A DNA stretch of 64,000 nt from Pseudopithomyces maydicus (GCA_026873275.1 JANTUC010000004.1:2790001-2854000), one strand, 5' to 3'; shown: positions 32,335 through 44,328, counted from the stretch's first letter. Translations and numbers: made by a program. The notes: generated by a model not told the origin, from the sequence alone.

Positions 32335-34134
32335 CTAGCCCCCACCCCCACCCCCGGGCACCAACGTCCTCAACACCCTCCCCACCACCTCCTCCTCCTG
32401 CGCACTCGGCATCCACAACTCCCTCGCCTCCTCCCACACCTCCAGCGTCCTCTCCGCATCGGCACACTTCTTAAACGCCCTCAACGCAGCCACCACCCCC
32501 GTCGTCCCCATCCACGTGCGATCCAGGCCCTCCCTCACAGCGAACAGATACTCCCCCCACGTCTGCTCGAGCTTGGCCCTCGTCCACGACGTGTACCTCA
32601 CCCCGCCGTAACGCGCGAACCCGTGGAAGATGGCCACGAAGATGCCGCCCTCCATCGGGACGCCGTTGTACCCCATTTCGCGGAGGAGGTCCGTGACTTT
32701 GTCGATGTTGCCCGAGACGGTGGCGTGGTGGCGGATGAAGAGGGAGTAGGTGTGGGAGTTTGGCGCGATGGGGACCCAGGCCTGGAGGGCGGCGTGGGCG
32801 TCGGCGTCCTCGGCTTTGATGCGGTTCCCGTGGCGGGTGAGGGCGAGGCCGAGCTTGCGGCGGGAGCGCCAGTCGCGGGGCTTGGTGAAGGTGAGGCCGC
32901 GGTGGAGGAAGGAGGGTGCGGAGAGGGAGCCTGCGGCGTCGAGGCGCTTCATGCGTTCGAAGACGTGGTCGGCGGCCGAGGGCTCGCCCGCGCGGAACAG
33001 CGCCGCGATGACGCCGTTCATGACGACCGTGTCGATGATGTCGCCGGCGGAGACCATCTCTGCGTAGACGCGGCGGACGCCGGACCCGTTCTGCATGACG
33101 CCGTGGTAGTAGATGAGGGCGGTGCGGAAGTGGCGGTAGAAGTGGAGGCCGCGGGCGTTGAGCTCGCGGAGGAGCAGCTCGGCGAGGGTGTACTTGCCGG
33201 CTCGGACGGCGATGTCGAAGAGGACGCTGAAGGTGACGTGGCTGGCCTTGACGCTTGCGCGCTTCTCCATGTCGCGCCAGAGGTAGAGGGCGGACTGGAG
33301 GTCGTCGGGGGCGACGGCGCCGAGGGAGCGCCCGGCGAAGTAGATGGCGGAGGTCCATTCCGATGCGGTGATATGAATATCGGCGTCTTTCATGTCGTCG
33401 AGGATGGAGAGGTAGCGCTGCATGGCGAGCAGATCTGGGCGCTCGACGACGGAGAGGCAGTGCAGCATGTCGCGGATGACGGGTAGGGACAGGTACGGAA
33501 TTCGCGGTTCGGGAAGCTGGCAGTACGTGGCGTAGATGTCGTCGTGCGTGGGGATGTCGCGTCTGAGGATCTCTTCGAGCGTCTCTATGGTGTTGTAGAC
33601 TTTGGGGTCCTTGGGTGTCCGGGGTGTGTGGTCCCGTTCCTCTGTATCCCACGTTTTTGGTTCTTTATACTCATGGTCCTCATCTGGTTTCGCCAGTGAA
33701 TCGACGCCGTAGTCATTTACAAGGGCACTCATGTCGGCCTTTGTGAATCTCCTTTTCATGTTCGGTGGACGCATGAAGCGGTCATTTGCCCATGTTGACT
33801 TGTACGCCCGTTGTTCACCATTGCCCGCTACATGTTTCCGCCGAGTCTTGTGGTGTGCTGTGGAGAAGGGGTTTGGCTTTTGAATTGTCGATATCTGCCG
33901 TGCGTGCTGCGGGCATGACCCAGCTCGCGCCAATGCCCGTATGAAGAGGCTGTCCATGTCCTCACCATGGCTGGGCTGGGACGTGGATGGGAATTTTACT
34001 GCATGCTTGGTGAACCCCCTCTTAGAAGCCTTTCCCTTTCCATACAGAGCCGGACAGAGGAAGGTGAGAATCGGGGGAGCTGCTTGCGAGCATGAGACGG
34101 CGGAGGTCCGATCGAGGGTGCGGAAGAGGGACAT
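32335..34134 (-). CDS. Mitochondrial pentatricopeptide-repeat (PPR) protein
   Basis: Intronless 599-residue protein. A basic, Ser/Thr-rich N-terminus (MSLFRTLDRTSAVSCSQA) looks like a mitochondrial presequence. The middle has helix-pair repeats spaced about 35 residues: IRDMLHCLSVVERPDLLAMQ, TASEWTSAIYFAGRSLGA, SHVTFSVLFDIAVRAGKYTL, DTVVMNGVIAALFRAGEPSA with HVFERMKRLD, NSHTYSLFIRHHATVSGNID with VTDLLREMGYNGV, and GVVAALRAFKKCADAERTLE. PPR proteins bind organellar RNA and support its processing or translation. It ends in a Gly run, where a miscounted homopolymer could alter the last residues. Its partner across a 357-base divergent promoter is mitoribosomal mS23. Specific RNA target unknown. 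Confidence 0.8.
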   Translation of the reverse strand: MSLFRTLDRTSAVSCSQAAPPILTFLCPALYGKGKASKRGFTKHAVKFPSTSQPSHGEDMDSLFIRALARAGSCPQHARQISTIQKPNPFSTAHHKTRRKHVAGNGEQRAYKSTWANDRFMRPPNMKRRFTKADMSALVNDYGVDSLAKPDEDHEYKEPKTWDTEERDHTPRTPKDPKVYNTIETLEEILRRDIPTHDDIYATYCQLPEPRIPYLSLPVIRDMLHCLSVVERPDLLAMQRYLSILDDMKDADIHITASEWTSAIYFAGRSLGAVAPDDLQSALYLWRDMEKRASVKASHVTFSVLFDIAVRAGKYTLAELLLRELNARGLHFYRHFRTALIYYHGVMQNGSGVRRVYAEMVSAGDIIDTVVMNGVIAALFRAGEPSAADHVFERMKRLDAAGSLSAPSFLHRGLTFTKPRDWRSRRKLGLALTRHGNRIKAEDADAHAALQAWVPIAPNSHTYSLFIRHHATVSGNIDKVTDLLREMGYNGVPMEGGIFVAIFHGFARYGGVRYTSWTRAKLEQTWGEYLFAVREGLDRTWMGTTGVVAALRAFKKCADAERTLEVWEEARELWMPSAQEEEVVGRVLRTLVPGGGGGG

Positions 34135-34491
34135 GAGACGGCGAGCATTGTGTCAGCAGCGGCGGGATCGAGAAGAAGCGATGGATGCAGCGAGCGAACT
34201 GGGTCTATAATGAACCCATCGGGAGCCTGGTTATCGTGTGTTCTGGAGCGTCGAGGGCAGATGCGCGACGGCGATGCTGTCGTCGCGTTGCCGACAATTT
34301 CTTAGCTCCCGCGGCAACTTCCGTCTCCGATCTTTTCTCCGCGTGTAGTTGACCACCACCAAAGCGACGACGACGACACGCATCGATCCATTGCCGCCGC
34401 CCCCGCCGTCGCTCCACCACGCCGTGTACACCGGCCGTCGACACCCCGATTCCGCTCCCGTAGCAGCCACACACACGCCCCCTCGCCCGCC
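34135..34491. promoter_or_regulatory. Divergent promoter PPR gene / mS23 gene
   Basis: 357 bases between the two start codons serving two mitochondrial gene-expression proteins. GC-rich, no TATA. No recognised operator. Confidence 0.5.
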
Positions 34492-35408
34492 ATGGGCCGC
34501 TACGACTTCCGCCCCATGCGCGTCCGCCAGACGGCCAAGGCCCTCTACGACACAAGACGCAACCGCGACCTCCCCCAGTGGTACGGCATCGTGGGCGACA
34601 TTCCCCCCAGCGAGACGCTCGCCCGCCCGCTGCTCCGCGCCCCGCGGCCCAAGAAGGCGAAGAAGCCCAGCCGCATGTTCCAGCCGCTGCCCATCGTCTA
34701 CCCGGAGGACAAGCTGCGCTCTGAATTCTTTGGCGACCACCCGTGGGAGCTGGCACGGCCTAGGATCATCGTGGAGGATAGCGGGAACGATTCGAAGAAT
34801 TATGATTGGAGCTCGATTGTGCAGCCTGGGAAGCAGCTCGATGGCGAGAGGTGCGTTACTATCCGCGCTCCCTACTTCATATTCCCTATTTTTAATACCC
34901 TATTTCATATTCCCTGTTATCTGTTCCCTATTCTCTATTGCCCACACACATCCATTCCGATACACACATATACATATACATGTACATATACATATACTAA
35001 CCCCACCCCAGCGTAATCCAGCGCCAACTCTGGCTCATGAAGCACCGCTCCCTCTCCAAGCCCCTCGCCTACGACACGGCCCGCCGCGAATTCTACTTCC
35101 ACCGCCACAGAGAGGACATCCGCCGCCGCGTCGCCAAGGAAGAGGCCCTGCACGTCGGCGCCTACTTCGGCAAGGGGCCCCTCGAGATCGGCATGGAGCT
35201 CGAGGACCGCACCTGGGAGAACTGGAAGCGCTGGGCCCGCGAGCAGATTGACGACGAGGAGGCCGCGAGGGCCCAGATGTTTTCGGGCGCCCAGGTTACC
35301 GAGGTGGAGGCTGTGGAGGAGGGCGGGGAGGCCGAGGGCGGAGAGGTGCTGGGGCAGGGGCAGGGGAGGCAGGGGAAGCCTGCGTTGGGGGCGGGGGCGA
35401 GACCGTGA
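34492..35408 (+). CDS. RSM25: Mitochondrial small ribosomal subunit protein mS23 (Rsm25)
   Basis: Exon 1 is 34492-34850, the intron 34851-35011 (GTGCGT to CCAG), exon 2 35012-35408. The product is 251 residues. Sequence typical of fungal mS23: MGRYDFRPMRVRQTAKALYD, PQWYGIVGDIPPSETLARPL, KKPSRMFQPLPIVYPEDKLR, FFGDHPWELARPRIIVED, WSSIVQPGKQLDGESVIQRQ, LWLMKHRSLSKPLAYDTARR, VAKEEALHVGAYFGKGPLEI and GMELEDRTWENWKRWAREQI. A Gly/Glu-rich tail follows the conserved core. Component of the mitoribosomal small subunit. No frame break. Confidence 0.93.
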
Positions 35409-36372
35409 GAGGGAGGAGGGGAGAGAGGGGTGTATGATAGGTAGTGTAACTGAGTGTAGATTTTGTGTATGTATATATGGTACACGGGTTCATGCTGAGA
35501 GTCGATACATGTGTTGGGCAGAATCATAAGACCTTGACATGTTTATTTACAAAGAAACAAATATTTTTCTCTTGTAGACTGAGGTATTAATCAAGAGAAG
35601 AGATCTAGATTCAGACGATAAGCCATCACTAACGCAACTTCGGTCTTCACAAGCGGAATGTCGTTCTCCGCACCATCCATGGTGCTGGACGCACAGTAAA
35701 TATGTAACAAAGCCAGCCCCGGTAGCAAGGCCGGGTCAGAAGAAGAAGAGCAGTGCTTGATACAAGATGGGACTAGGGTGTTAAAAGATTAGAGCATTCT
35801 TGTATTACTATTAAATATCAGGATTCTACGACGAGGTCTTAAATATGTATGCCCCACCTGCGAGGTTGTTAGGGTCGGATGCCAGCGTGGAGACAGATGC
35901 ACATGGATACAGGTTGAAGTATTGCGGTGTACTTGGGGTCGTGGTTGGTTGGGTGCATTTGTCCAATCTGCATAGCTTTCAATTATTCACCCTTTGCTGC
36001 AATACCATAATACTTTGTCGGGTTCTTGTAAGCACTTGTCGCCAGTTTCATGAGAAATTCATGTAAATGAGTAACTAGGTAGTTTATACATTGTTGCTTA
36101 TGTTGCTAGTGGCATCATGGTTCTTATGCAGTCAGTGAAGGCGCTAAATAATATCTAAACCATTGCTAATATCCGTATGAGCGCTATTGCATCAAACCTC
36201 CATATAATCGCCTTTATATACGCCCATTTTCAATCGTCATAAGAGGGATTGACAGCTTTTTATCCATTATGTATTTTCATACAGTCAGCTACTCTGCTGC
36301 CGCTTTCTCTAAACACAAAACATATAATCGCCTAGTAACACCACATACCCCATAATCGAATGACACACCGAC
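35409..36372. other. AT-rich intergenic interval
   Basis: 964 bases, AT-rich, between the mS23 3' end and the 3' end of the second HET gene. An ORF at 35845-36066 has no protein character. No repeats seen. Confidence 0.45.
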
Positions 36373-38928
36373 CTAAACCAACGCAAAATTGCTCTTGGCC
36401 ACGTTCCCCCTCATTTTCTCCTCATAAAACTCACCATGCATCACACCAGCAACATAACACTCCCCCACCAACTCAAACCTCGCCACCCCTCCTTTTTCCC
36501 CCTTCGGCCGTAACAAAAACGGCACTTTCGCCCCATCAAGAACAGCCACCACGTCTCCGACCTTGGCCATCCAAGGACAAAGCCCACACCTCCCATCCGT
36601 CCCCACCATCAAAAACGGATCCAAACAAGCCGGCACCTTATACGTATCCTGCCTCACCAGCCCCTCCCCATCCCCCAACGACTCCGCCTCAACCGCACTC
36701 ACCAGTTCCCCCCTCAACCCCTCATACCCCCAATGCGCCCTCAAATGATCCCAAAACCCCCCTCATCCCACTCCACCGAGGCATCCCCCGTCCGCTCACT
36801 CAACCCCTTCGACTTCCAAAACGACCGCCGATTACACGGATCAAACAGCTTCTCAAAAACCCGCAGCAACTCCCTACCCTCGTCGTGCAGATCCTCCATC
36901 TCCGTCTCCAAACTCAGATACGTCATCTCCTCCACCTCGGTCACCTTGTACCCGCTCAGCCACAGCACCTCCCCACCATCCTCTTCCTCCTCTCCGTCTC
37001 CGTCCACATCAAGCAGCCCGGCGTCAGGCACCGAATTCCCCGTAGCCCTCACCTCCCCAAACAACACATCGATCGTCGCCCCCGCGCTCTTCGTCGTCCC
37101 AACGCTGTCCAGCGCCCAGCTGGGATGTCGCCCTTCCCCAGCAGCATCGCCCCGCCGCGCGCCCCCGACGTCGTGCGTGCGCACCCAGGAGCGGCCCGGT
37201 AGCCCATGCAACGTCGACAAGATGGCGAGCGACCTGTTCTCGCGGATCCACCACCGCGTGAACGCCGTGAAGACGCGCGACGCGGATTTGGTGTACGAGG
37301 GGAGCAGGGGCGCGCACGCGGGGAGTCCATCTGCGCGTCGGACGAGAAGGAGTACAGGGAGAAGAGCTTGTCGCGGGGGTCGGTGGCTTTGAGGTCCAGG
37401 CTGGAGAGGAAGACGTCGAGGATGGGGAGGCGGCGGTGGGGATGCGCGGGACGGTGTTCGGATATAGGGGCAAGAGTCGAAGAGGAGGACGATGGGGGCG
37501 CTGGCGTCCGCAAATGGCTCCAGATCATCGGCACGCTGGGGAACGGCTCGATGTGCGGCTCTTGGTTTGCGAATGCGGACGATCGCAGCCACGTTCCTAC
37601 CGTCAGGACCTCGTTCCAGGGGACTTTCTCCTTGCCGCAGTGCACCGTTGCGTTTCGAGCCAGTAGCGCTTCTTGCAGCACCCAGACGCGGCGGAACCAG
37701 GGGTTCCCGAAGATATACGACGTCAGGCGCGTGAGTTGCTCGTTGTTGGGGCCCCCGGCGTGGTGCCGCAGTTCGTCTGTGAAGAAGCGGACGATGTGCT
37801 CGTGGAAGATTTCGTACATTGCTTTGTAGGAGGGAGGGTGTCGCGCTGGCTGATGACGCCGTCGATGAGAGAGGTGGGGAGGCTGTGCGGTGTTTCTTCG
37901 CACTTGCACTCGTCGCCGCCGGGGCAGGAGCGCTCGTTGAAGTTGTAGATATCGCGCAGTATTCGCAGCGCTTCGTGGCTCCCTGAGTTGCCCTCCCCAA
38001 GCCAGATGTGCACCAGGTTGGCGCGGGAATATATCTCCGCCATGAGAGTGACCTGTTGCGCACGCTCGATCGTGTCGCTCTGGTTGATGCATATCTGGTC
38101 GATCCATATGGTCAAAGACCGCTGTTCGTGGCGTATGCGCCGCAAGAAATTCTTCACCGACTGCGAGACGGTGAACGGGCCCCTGGGTCCCCCAATACTA
38201 GTAGCATCCATATCGATCTCCGAGCTGTCCGTGACATCACCCCAGCAATACGACAGTGCATTGTAAACCTGCCCGGACCCCAACCTCGTAAGCCTCATCT
38301 CGCACCGAATCTCCTCCTCACCACCCCCGGCCTCAACTCCAGCACCCGAATCTCCTTCCCCTCAGGCTCCAAACGCCCGACATAAAACTCCGAATTAAAC
38401 GACTGCAGCGGCTGGCTCGCCTCCTTCTCCGCATCCACGGGCTCATACGCTATCTTGATACTCGCCCGGCGCACAAAGTTGATCCACCCGGGGTAATACG
38501 CCTTGGGAACCAGCTGGATGATGTCGTTTGGCCGCAGGGCGAGCCGCCACTCGTCGTCGTTCCACGTTGTGCTGTGATCGCAGAACTCGGGGACGCCGCG
38601 GTGGTTGCCGAAGAGCATGAAGCCGCGGAGCTCGTTGCGGCCGACGGGGCGCTTTACTGTTACCGACATGGTGGAGTAGGATGGTCCGGAGTTGTCGTCG
38701 GCCCACCCTGGGGGTTGTTAGCGAGCGGTGTGGCGTGGTAGAAGTCATAGTAGCATGTAAGATATGTATGTGTATCATAAACTGACCTTGGTCTCGGCTG
38801 GAAACTGAGAACTCGACGGATTCGACGGAGTGGGCGTTCTCGGGGATGATGAGTTGGACGTATGCTTGGTCGGGGCAGTGCTGGTGGACAGCGACCAGGC
38901 CTTCTCGCTCCGCTGAGTGCTCAAGCAT
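36373..38928 (-). CDS. HET-domain protein with N-terminal beta-rich extension (four frame breaks)
   Basis: Exon 1 is 38928-38787, the intron 38708-38786 (GTCAGT to CCCCAG), exon 2 to the stop at 36373. With four inferred single bases the product is 826 residues. The N-terminal about 150 residues have SRDQGWADD and WRLALRPNDIIQLVPKAYYP-GWINFVRRASI, a module often found before HET or ankyrin domains in fungi. The HET domain follows: VYNALSYCWGDV, LTIWIDQICINQSDTIERAQ with YSRANLVHIWLGEGN, NPWFRRVWVLQEALLAR, and DPRDKLFSLYSF. C-terminal part: WWIRENRSLAILSTLHGLPG, KVTEVEEMTYL, WDHLRAHWGYEGL and VPFLLRPKGEKGG. Break points on the plus strand: the C5 run 38324-38328, about 37829-37838, G4 37320-37323 and C6 36757-36762, all missing bases. 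Four breaks could also mean real decay, though none is a substitution stop. Confidence 0.8.
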
Positions 38929-39738
38929 TATGCAACGCAGTCTCTTGGAATAACAGGTGAAGCTAGGAGAGATACGATGCTCTTGCAACAAGGCACGAGG
39001 ATCGATGTCAACGACGAGTTCAAGCCCCTAGATGTCAAGCTTATGGAAGATCACGAATGAAAGGCCGATGGGGTCAAGTAGCTGTATATCGCACTAGCGC
39101 TTCTGTCTTGCTGAGAAGATGTACATGAACCGAGTATTTCTTGTGTAGTCGTCGCAGCAGAATACCGACCGTAGATACCGTATCCAAGGCCTATCTGTCA
39201 GAAACATCCCTACGCCTTGGCTGCCTACAAGGGATTGGTGAGATTGCATATTTATAGCTTGCTCTGATTGGTTAGGTGGTGGGGCCGATTCGCGTAGAGG
39301 TTACATCCCTGGTGGGTTTGAGATTGGGAGGGCTTGGTTTGGTAGGTCTATGTGTGGATTGTTAGCTGATGGTCTACAGAACAAGCTGGATTTTAGTTCT
39401 GAAATACCCTTACTATTGGATAGTGTGGGAGTTATGCCGCATTCCCCTGCATTACATACTACTTCGTGTCAAGTTGTTGCGATAGATTCATCAGCAAAGA
39501 GGCTGCAACACACGCGTTTATACTTGTAACAAATCTTCTCATTGATGGGGTATATACTACTCATATGACAGCCATATCTCTCGCTCTAAATCGTATCTTC
39601 ATCACTCATCTCACCACGCCAACGGGCTCTACATACACAATCGTGCATGTACATTTACGACCCCGCGTTCGCTTGGCAAGCCACACAGCCCCGAAGCGAG
39701 ACCAAAGCTTAACACAACAGCACCACTCTCTCTCCCGC
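38929..39738. other. Intergenic interval between second HET gene and MFS transporter
   Basis: 810 bases holding the HET gene promoter and the transporter 3' end. ORFs here lack protein character. Nothing else recognised. Confidence 0.4.
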
Positions 39739-41611
39739 TTACAACACCGACGCGCCCTGCGTCTCAATCGGCAAAAAGATCATGCTCACAAACGCCGCCA
39801 GTATCAAGCCTCCAGAGGCATAGATGGGAGCCTTCGGGTTCGCCGTACCCGCGTTGACAGCAACGATGGGCGCGCAGAGTCCAGCAAGACGGTTGAGGAA
39901 GCTGCTGATGCCGCTGCCGGTGCCGCGGTTGGGCGCGGGGATGACCTCGGGCGTGTACGCGTAGAGGACGCCGTACATGACCTGCTGGAAGCAGGCCTCG
40001 AGGCAGGAGAATGCGAGCTGGAAGTTGGGGTCGCCGGAGAGCGTGAAGAGGAAGACGAAGACGCCGGTTAGGGCCGTGCCGACGACCATTGTTTTCTTGC
40101 GGCCGAGGAAGGGCACGTTGACGAGGTAGTAGGCGATGATGGAGCCGGGGCAGCCGCAGATGGAGGTGATGGCGTAGTTGCGGTAGGTCACGGATGTGGA
40201 TGTGGGCTGGGCGCTGCCGGAGTTGGCGAGGTACTGGGGGAGGAAGGCGTTGAAGAGGGGGTAGCCCATGCCGATGGTGGTCCATTGGAACCAGAGGAGG
40301 ATCATGGTCAGGCCCATTTTCTTGTCTTTGAAGAGCGGGGCAATGCGGTCGCCGGAGAACTTTCCGAGGGAGTTCTTGATGATTTGCATCGAGCTCATCT
40401 TGGTGCTGACGATTTCTTCGGACTTGCCGCCGACTTGGTCCAGGATGTCCTCTGTGAGCCAGGTCTTGGTCTTGTTCCAGTGGGCAATGCCGTGGACGAC
40501 GGCGACGGCTTCGCGCTGGCGGCCTCGCGACAAAAGGTACTTGGGCGACTCGAAGAGATGGAACAGGAGGAAGCGGCAGAGGAACATGACGAAGGTGATG
40601 GCGCCCAAGGTGAGGACGAGATAACGCCATCCCCAGTTCTGGTCCTTTGTGCACGGATTCGCATCAGCAGGGCAAGAGAAGTTAGGGATGAAAGCCCAAG
40701 CGAAGAGCGAAGCGATGAGCTGGCCAAAAGACCAAAAGGCGGACAGCAGGGTGAGGAGGTTGTTGTTGGCGCCGGGAAGGAACTCGAGGAACAAGGCGCC
40801 GTCGACGGGGAGATTTCCGCCAACACCGAGACCAAGGCAGGAATAAAGTGCACAAACACCAATCCAGCTAGAACCTCCGCCAGCGGCAAGTCCAAAGATA
40901 CCGGCGAACATGAGGGTGAAGTTGAAGGCCAAGCGACGACCGACCACATCAGACGCCACTCCCCAGAAACTTGCTCCGATGCAGAGACCCAAGAAAAGCG
41001 CCAGGGTGGTGTATCGCACTTCTGTCTCGCTGACACCGAACTCAGCGGACAAAGACGGTAGTGTCAGGGCAACACCTTGCAGCCAAATGCTAGGATGTAT
41101 TAGCAAGAGGGATATGAGGGGAAAAGTACAAGGCATGCTCACTTGTCGGCTAACCATCCGCAACCGCAGAGGACGAACAGCTGCCACTGGTATCGGCCCA
41201 TGCCCATGTCGGCGATGGCGCGATTGATGATCTTAGACTTTCCTATCGAGGAATCAGTCAAGGTCCATGCAAGAGTATGCAGACCAATGAATGAACTTGA
41301 ATTGACTTACGGTCATAGATGGACTGGCTATCGTTGGCACCGACATCGTGGTCGATTTCCTCTCGGAGTTCGGCTAGAGTAAGTCCTCTCGTGGTCCCGG
41401 CACGGATACTAGCGCCGCCGTGGCCACTGTGAGCGTCACTGTCTTTACCTGAGCTGTGATCATCTTCGGTCTTGTCTTTGTTGGGTGCATTGGAGGTCGG
41501 CTGGTGGGTGGAGACTATCGAGTTGCGGTGTTCGGCATCTGCGAGGTCGATGTGGGTGTCCGGGAACTCAGAGACATCGTGGTTCTTGAAGGGATTCAGA
41601 ACGAACATCAT
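39739..41611 (-). CDS. Major facilitator superfamily transporter (SV2/sugar-transporter-like)
   Basis: Exons 41611-41311, 41242-41143 and 41089-39739, introns 68 nt (GTAAGT) and 53 nt (GTGAGC). The product is 583 residues, no frame break. A hydrophilic N-terminal about 110 residues (Asp/Ser/His-rich) precedes IADMGMGRYQWQLFVLCGCG, the first membrane segment. FLGLCIGASFWGVASDVVGR-R follows, carrying the MFS signature (G..SD..GRR) between segments 2 and 3. GLGVGGNLPVDGALFLEFLP is a sugar-porter-like motif, then LFESPKYLLSRGR before the long central loop. LVNVPFLGRKKTMVVGTALT and TPEVIPAPNRGTGSGISSFL follow, with about 12 membrane segments in total. Homologs are proton-coupled transporters of organic substrates. 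The substrate here is unknown. The ATG at 41611 is the first of two adjacent in-frame ATGs. Confidence 0.88.
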
Positions 41612-44234
41612 GTTGCAAGGGAGGTTGTTGCTCGGCGGCACACACGCATGTAACCGGTGGAGTGTGGGATGGGATGGAACCAGTGGGGGTGTTGCAGTGG
41701 GGATTGTCGCTAGGGACGTCGTCGAGCCGGGAGGCTGGTGCTGCTTGGGATGGCGCCTGGGAGGTTGCCTGGGAGGTCGCTCGGGTTATCGAACCTTCAC
41801 TGGGTCACTGCAAAAGATGCTTGTGAAGACGTGAGGCTTGGTGAAGCTTGGTATAGCTTGTATTGGTGGCGAGGATACAGCACGCACAATTGTATGTACG
41901 GCGCGCAACGGACAGCGAGGAGCGAGGAGATGCACAACCCCCCGAACGGAGGGACCACGGCCCATTGATATACTCGACCAGACGGTGGGTAACAATTATG
42001 GACTCGCACGGGGTGGCCATGGGGCGGTGGCTGCCAAGCGTCCTCAACGATGACGTAGTGTCGCCCGCAACCGTGAAAAAAAGCGACTCGGTGCAAGTGG
42101 GCGGTAGACCACCAGGCGTGCATTGCCGGCTCAAGCGCGGCGGGATCCTGCATCGCGCTGCAAGTCCCATTCGCCAGGAGAATCTGTTACCCTACCGCAC
42201 ATCGCTGCTCGGGAGCGCCTTGAGTGCGTTAAGCTCATTCCGTCCCAGCCTGCTCTTGGCTGTGCCGTCCTCCGACCGACGGCCAGGTGAACGAGCAGTG
42301 ACGCATCCAACCCACAGCAGACGGACCGGCAGCGTCCATTATCAAGACGCCTCGCAGTCTGGACAGGATCTCTTTGCCCCATGTCTGCTCTCGAACCTGA
42401 GTGGCGACGGTCGAGAAGCCCGTCGTTCGCAACCACCGCCCGCTGCTAAATCTCCCAGCACCACAAAATTTTGCTACGACAAATTCTCACTGGCGTCGTC
42501 CCACCCATTACGTTTCCAACCCCAATTAGCGGGCGCCTGCGACAGGAACACCCGACTCCACACTAATGCCAATCTGCTCATTCCGGTTTGCATCGCATTC
42601 TCCCTCTGTGGTCGGCATCGCGGTGCTGGCTGGCATGGGAGCGGGGTGGACCAGCGCGCAAAGCATGGCTCCATGAGGGCATCGCAACCACGGATCGTCA
42701 GGAGCATACTCATGTAGGTATGCAAGGAACGGGAGCGGCCTTTCCCCGCCATCTCCCGGGTCCCCTTCTCAGCCTCGCCAGATACTTCCAAAAACCGCTC
42801 CGATCGTCGCCGAGTCACGAGCCATGGCATGGATGCAACGGTGCGGGCGACTCGGACCCATTGTTCTTGCTCGACAAGTGCGCTGCGGGTACCGGCGGTC
42901 TACCACAGCACGCCTAACAGCTTCCTGGCTCCATCAAGGACCCTGACCTTTCGCCCCAAGTGTAACTCTCACGCGATCTCCACCTTCGATCTCGTTCCAC
43001 GTGTCGATTGGGTGATTTGACAAGTCCATGTCGTTTCTGTTTAATGAGTCCTTGTACAGCCGGCCATCGGCGCTTACTGGTAATTACGGACGCTTCCTTT
43101 TCTCCAAGGGTGGTGAAACGTCCGCTTTGTGTGAATATGTGAATGTAACGGTACGTGCCGGGCTACCGGACATATATCTGGCGATTTTGTGAGACCGAAC
43201 TGCATCTCCCTTGTGATGGGAACATGAGGTGCTCGAGATCAGGAGGCGAAATCGAAGAGCTGCATGGTATTAGATGGGCTGTCAAAGGACCCATATGATC
43301 TGTTTGTCTCAATCTTCCTCATCGAGATATAAAGCAAATCGACACCTAAGAAATGTGGACATCTCCGATTTCTCATCCAAGGATGCATGCGCACAGGACA
43401 GGTACTCCACCGCCGCGTACTTGTAGCCATCCATACACATGTGGCCATACATATGTAGGTATGTACTCTTACACGGCACCATGCTCCCGCGGCCGAGAAT
43501 TAACATCGCCTCGTACATTACGTAGGTATGTACAGTATGCAGAATGTACCATCGATAAACCAGGTCTACTCGAACTTGCCCCAGTGATAAATCCCAAATA
43601 CCTGCATTACATTAAATAGTGTGGCCTACAATTGCCTTCTATAAACATAACAGGTATAGCACAGAACCAATTGATTTCGCAAAGCATTTCAATCTGAATC
43701 AGATAGCCATACATGATTTCAATACCAAATATTTCTACTAGTACCATGCACGAAGTTAATTCCAACATAATTAAATTTAATATATACGCCACCTACCAAT
43801 CGCCACCACCACAAAGAAAATTTCTTTCTTCCGTACCATGAAATGATTTTTTTTTAATTTTCATATAAACCACTTTTTCGACTTCTAGCCTGAAGGAAAA
43901 ACCTTGAATTCCACCATACCATACCACACAAAAATATAATCCATACATCCCAACGTTCCTGCACTGTGCCCCCTCCCACCCAATCCATTCCAAGCCCAGT
44001 CCATCCCAAATGCGCTCCCTCCCAACCTCGCCTAGCGCCTCGCCTCGCTCGCTTACCCCCCTACCACCACCCAACCCAACCCCTCCCCCGTCCAAACAAG
44101 CCTGGCGGCTCTCGCGCGCGCGCAAATTGCGCACCGCCCACCACGACAATCATTTCCCCTCCCTCCCGCTCTCTAAAGACAAAGATATCAAGCTATAGAA
44201 ACTTTTGAACAGGTAGATATACCATCAATTCATC
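41612..44234. other. Large gene-free interval, GC-rich then AT-rich
   Basis: 2.6 kb. The part up to about 43000 is GC-rich and open in several frames on both strands (for example 41863-42717 plus, 41805-42170 minus), but none shows domains, signal peptides or consistent codon use. The remainder is AT-rich. It contains the upstream region of the transporter gene and, at the right end, the tRNA flank. Nothing else recognised. Confidence 0.45.
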
Positions 44235-44324
44235 GGCTTCATGGTCTAGTGGTATGATTCCTGCTTTGGGTACTCGCTTGCTCGAACTTGCAGGAGGCCC
44301 CGCGTTCGAATCGCGGTGGAGCCC
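44235..44324 (+). tRNA. tRNA-Pro (anticodon UGG) with 18-nt intron
   Basis: Acceptor arms ggcttca (44235-44241) and tggagcc (44317-44323) pair fully with one G-U. A T-arm ccgcg-ttcgaat-cgcgg (44300-44316) and an anticodon stem cctgc/gcagg are present. The anticodon TGG is at 44267-44269. The intron 44271-44288 begins one base 3' of the anticodon, the canonical nuclear tRNA intron site. The mature length is 72. The internal A box lies around tggtctagtgg and the B box around gttcgaatc. Confidence 0.95.
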
Positions 44325-44328
44325 CGAC

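Noticed and set aside
32104..33486. 460-codon ORF antisense to the PPR gene
   Set aside because: Shadow ORF. The minus-strand frame carries the helix repeats and presequence.
37829..37838. Possible intron instead of a frame break in the second HET gene
   Set aside because: No GT-AG pair nearby preserves DTLPP joined to YKAMYEIF. One added base does.
41863..42717. 284-codon plus-strand ORF in the GC-rich interval left of the tRNA
   Set aside because: Overlapping long ORFs exist on both strands here, the translation is Arg/Ser/Pro-rich without domains, and no intron signals improve it. Best explained by base composition.
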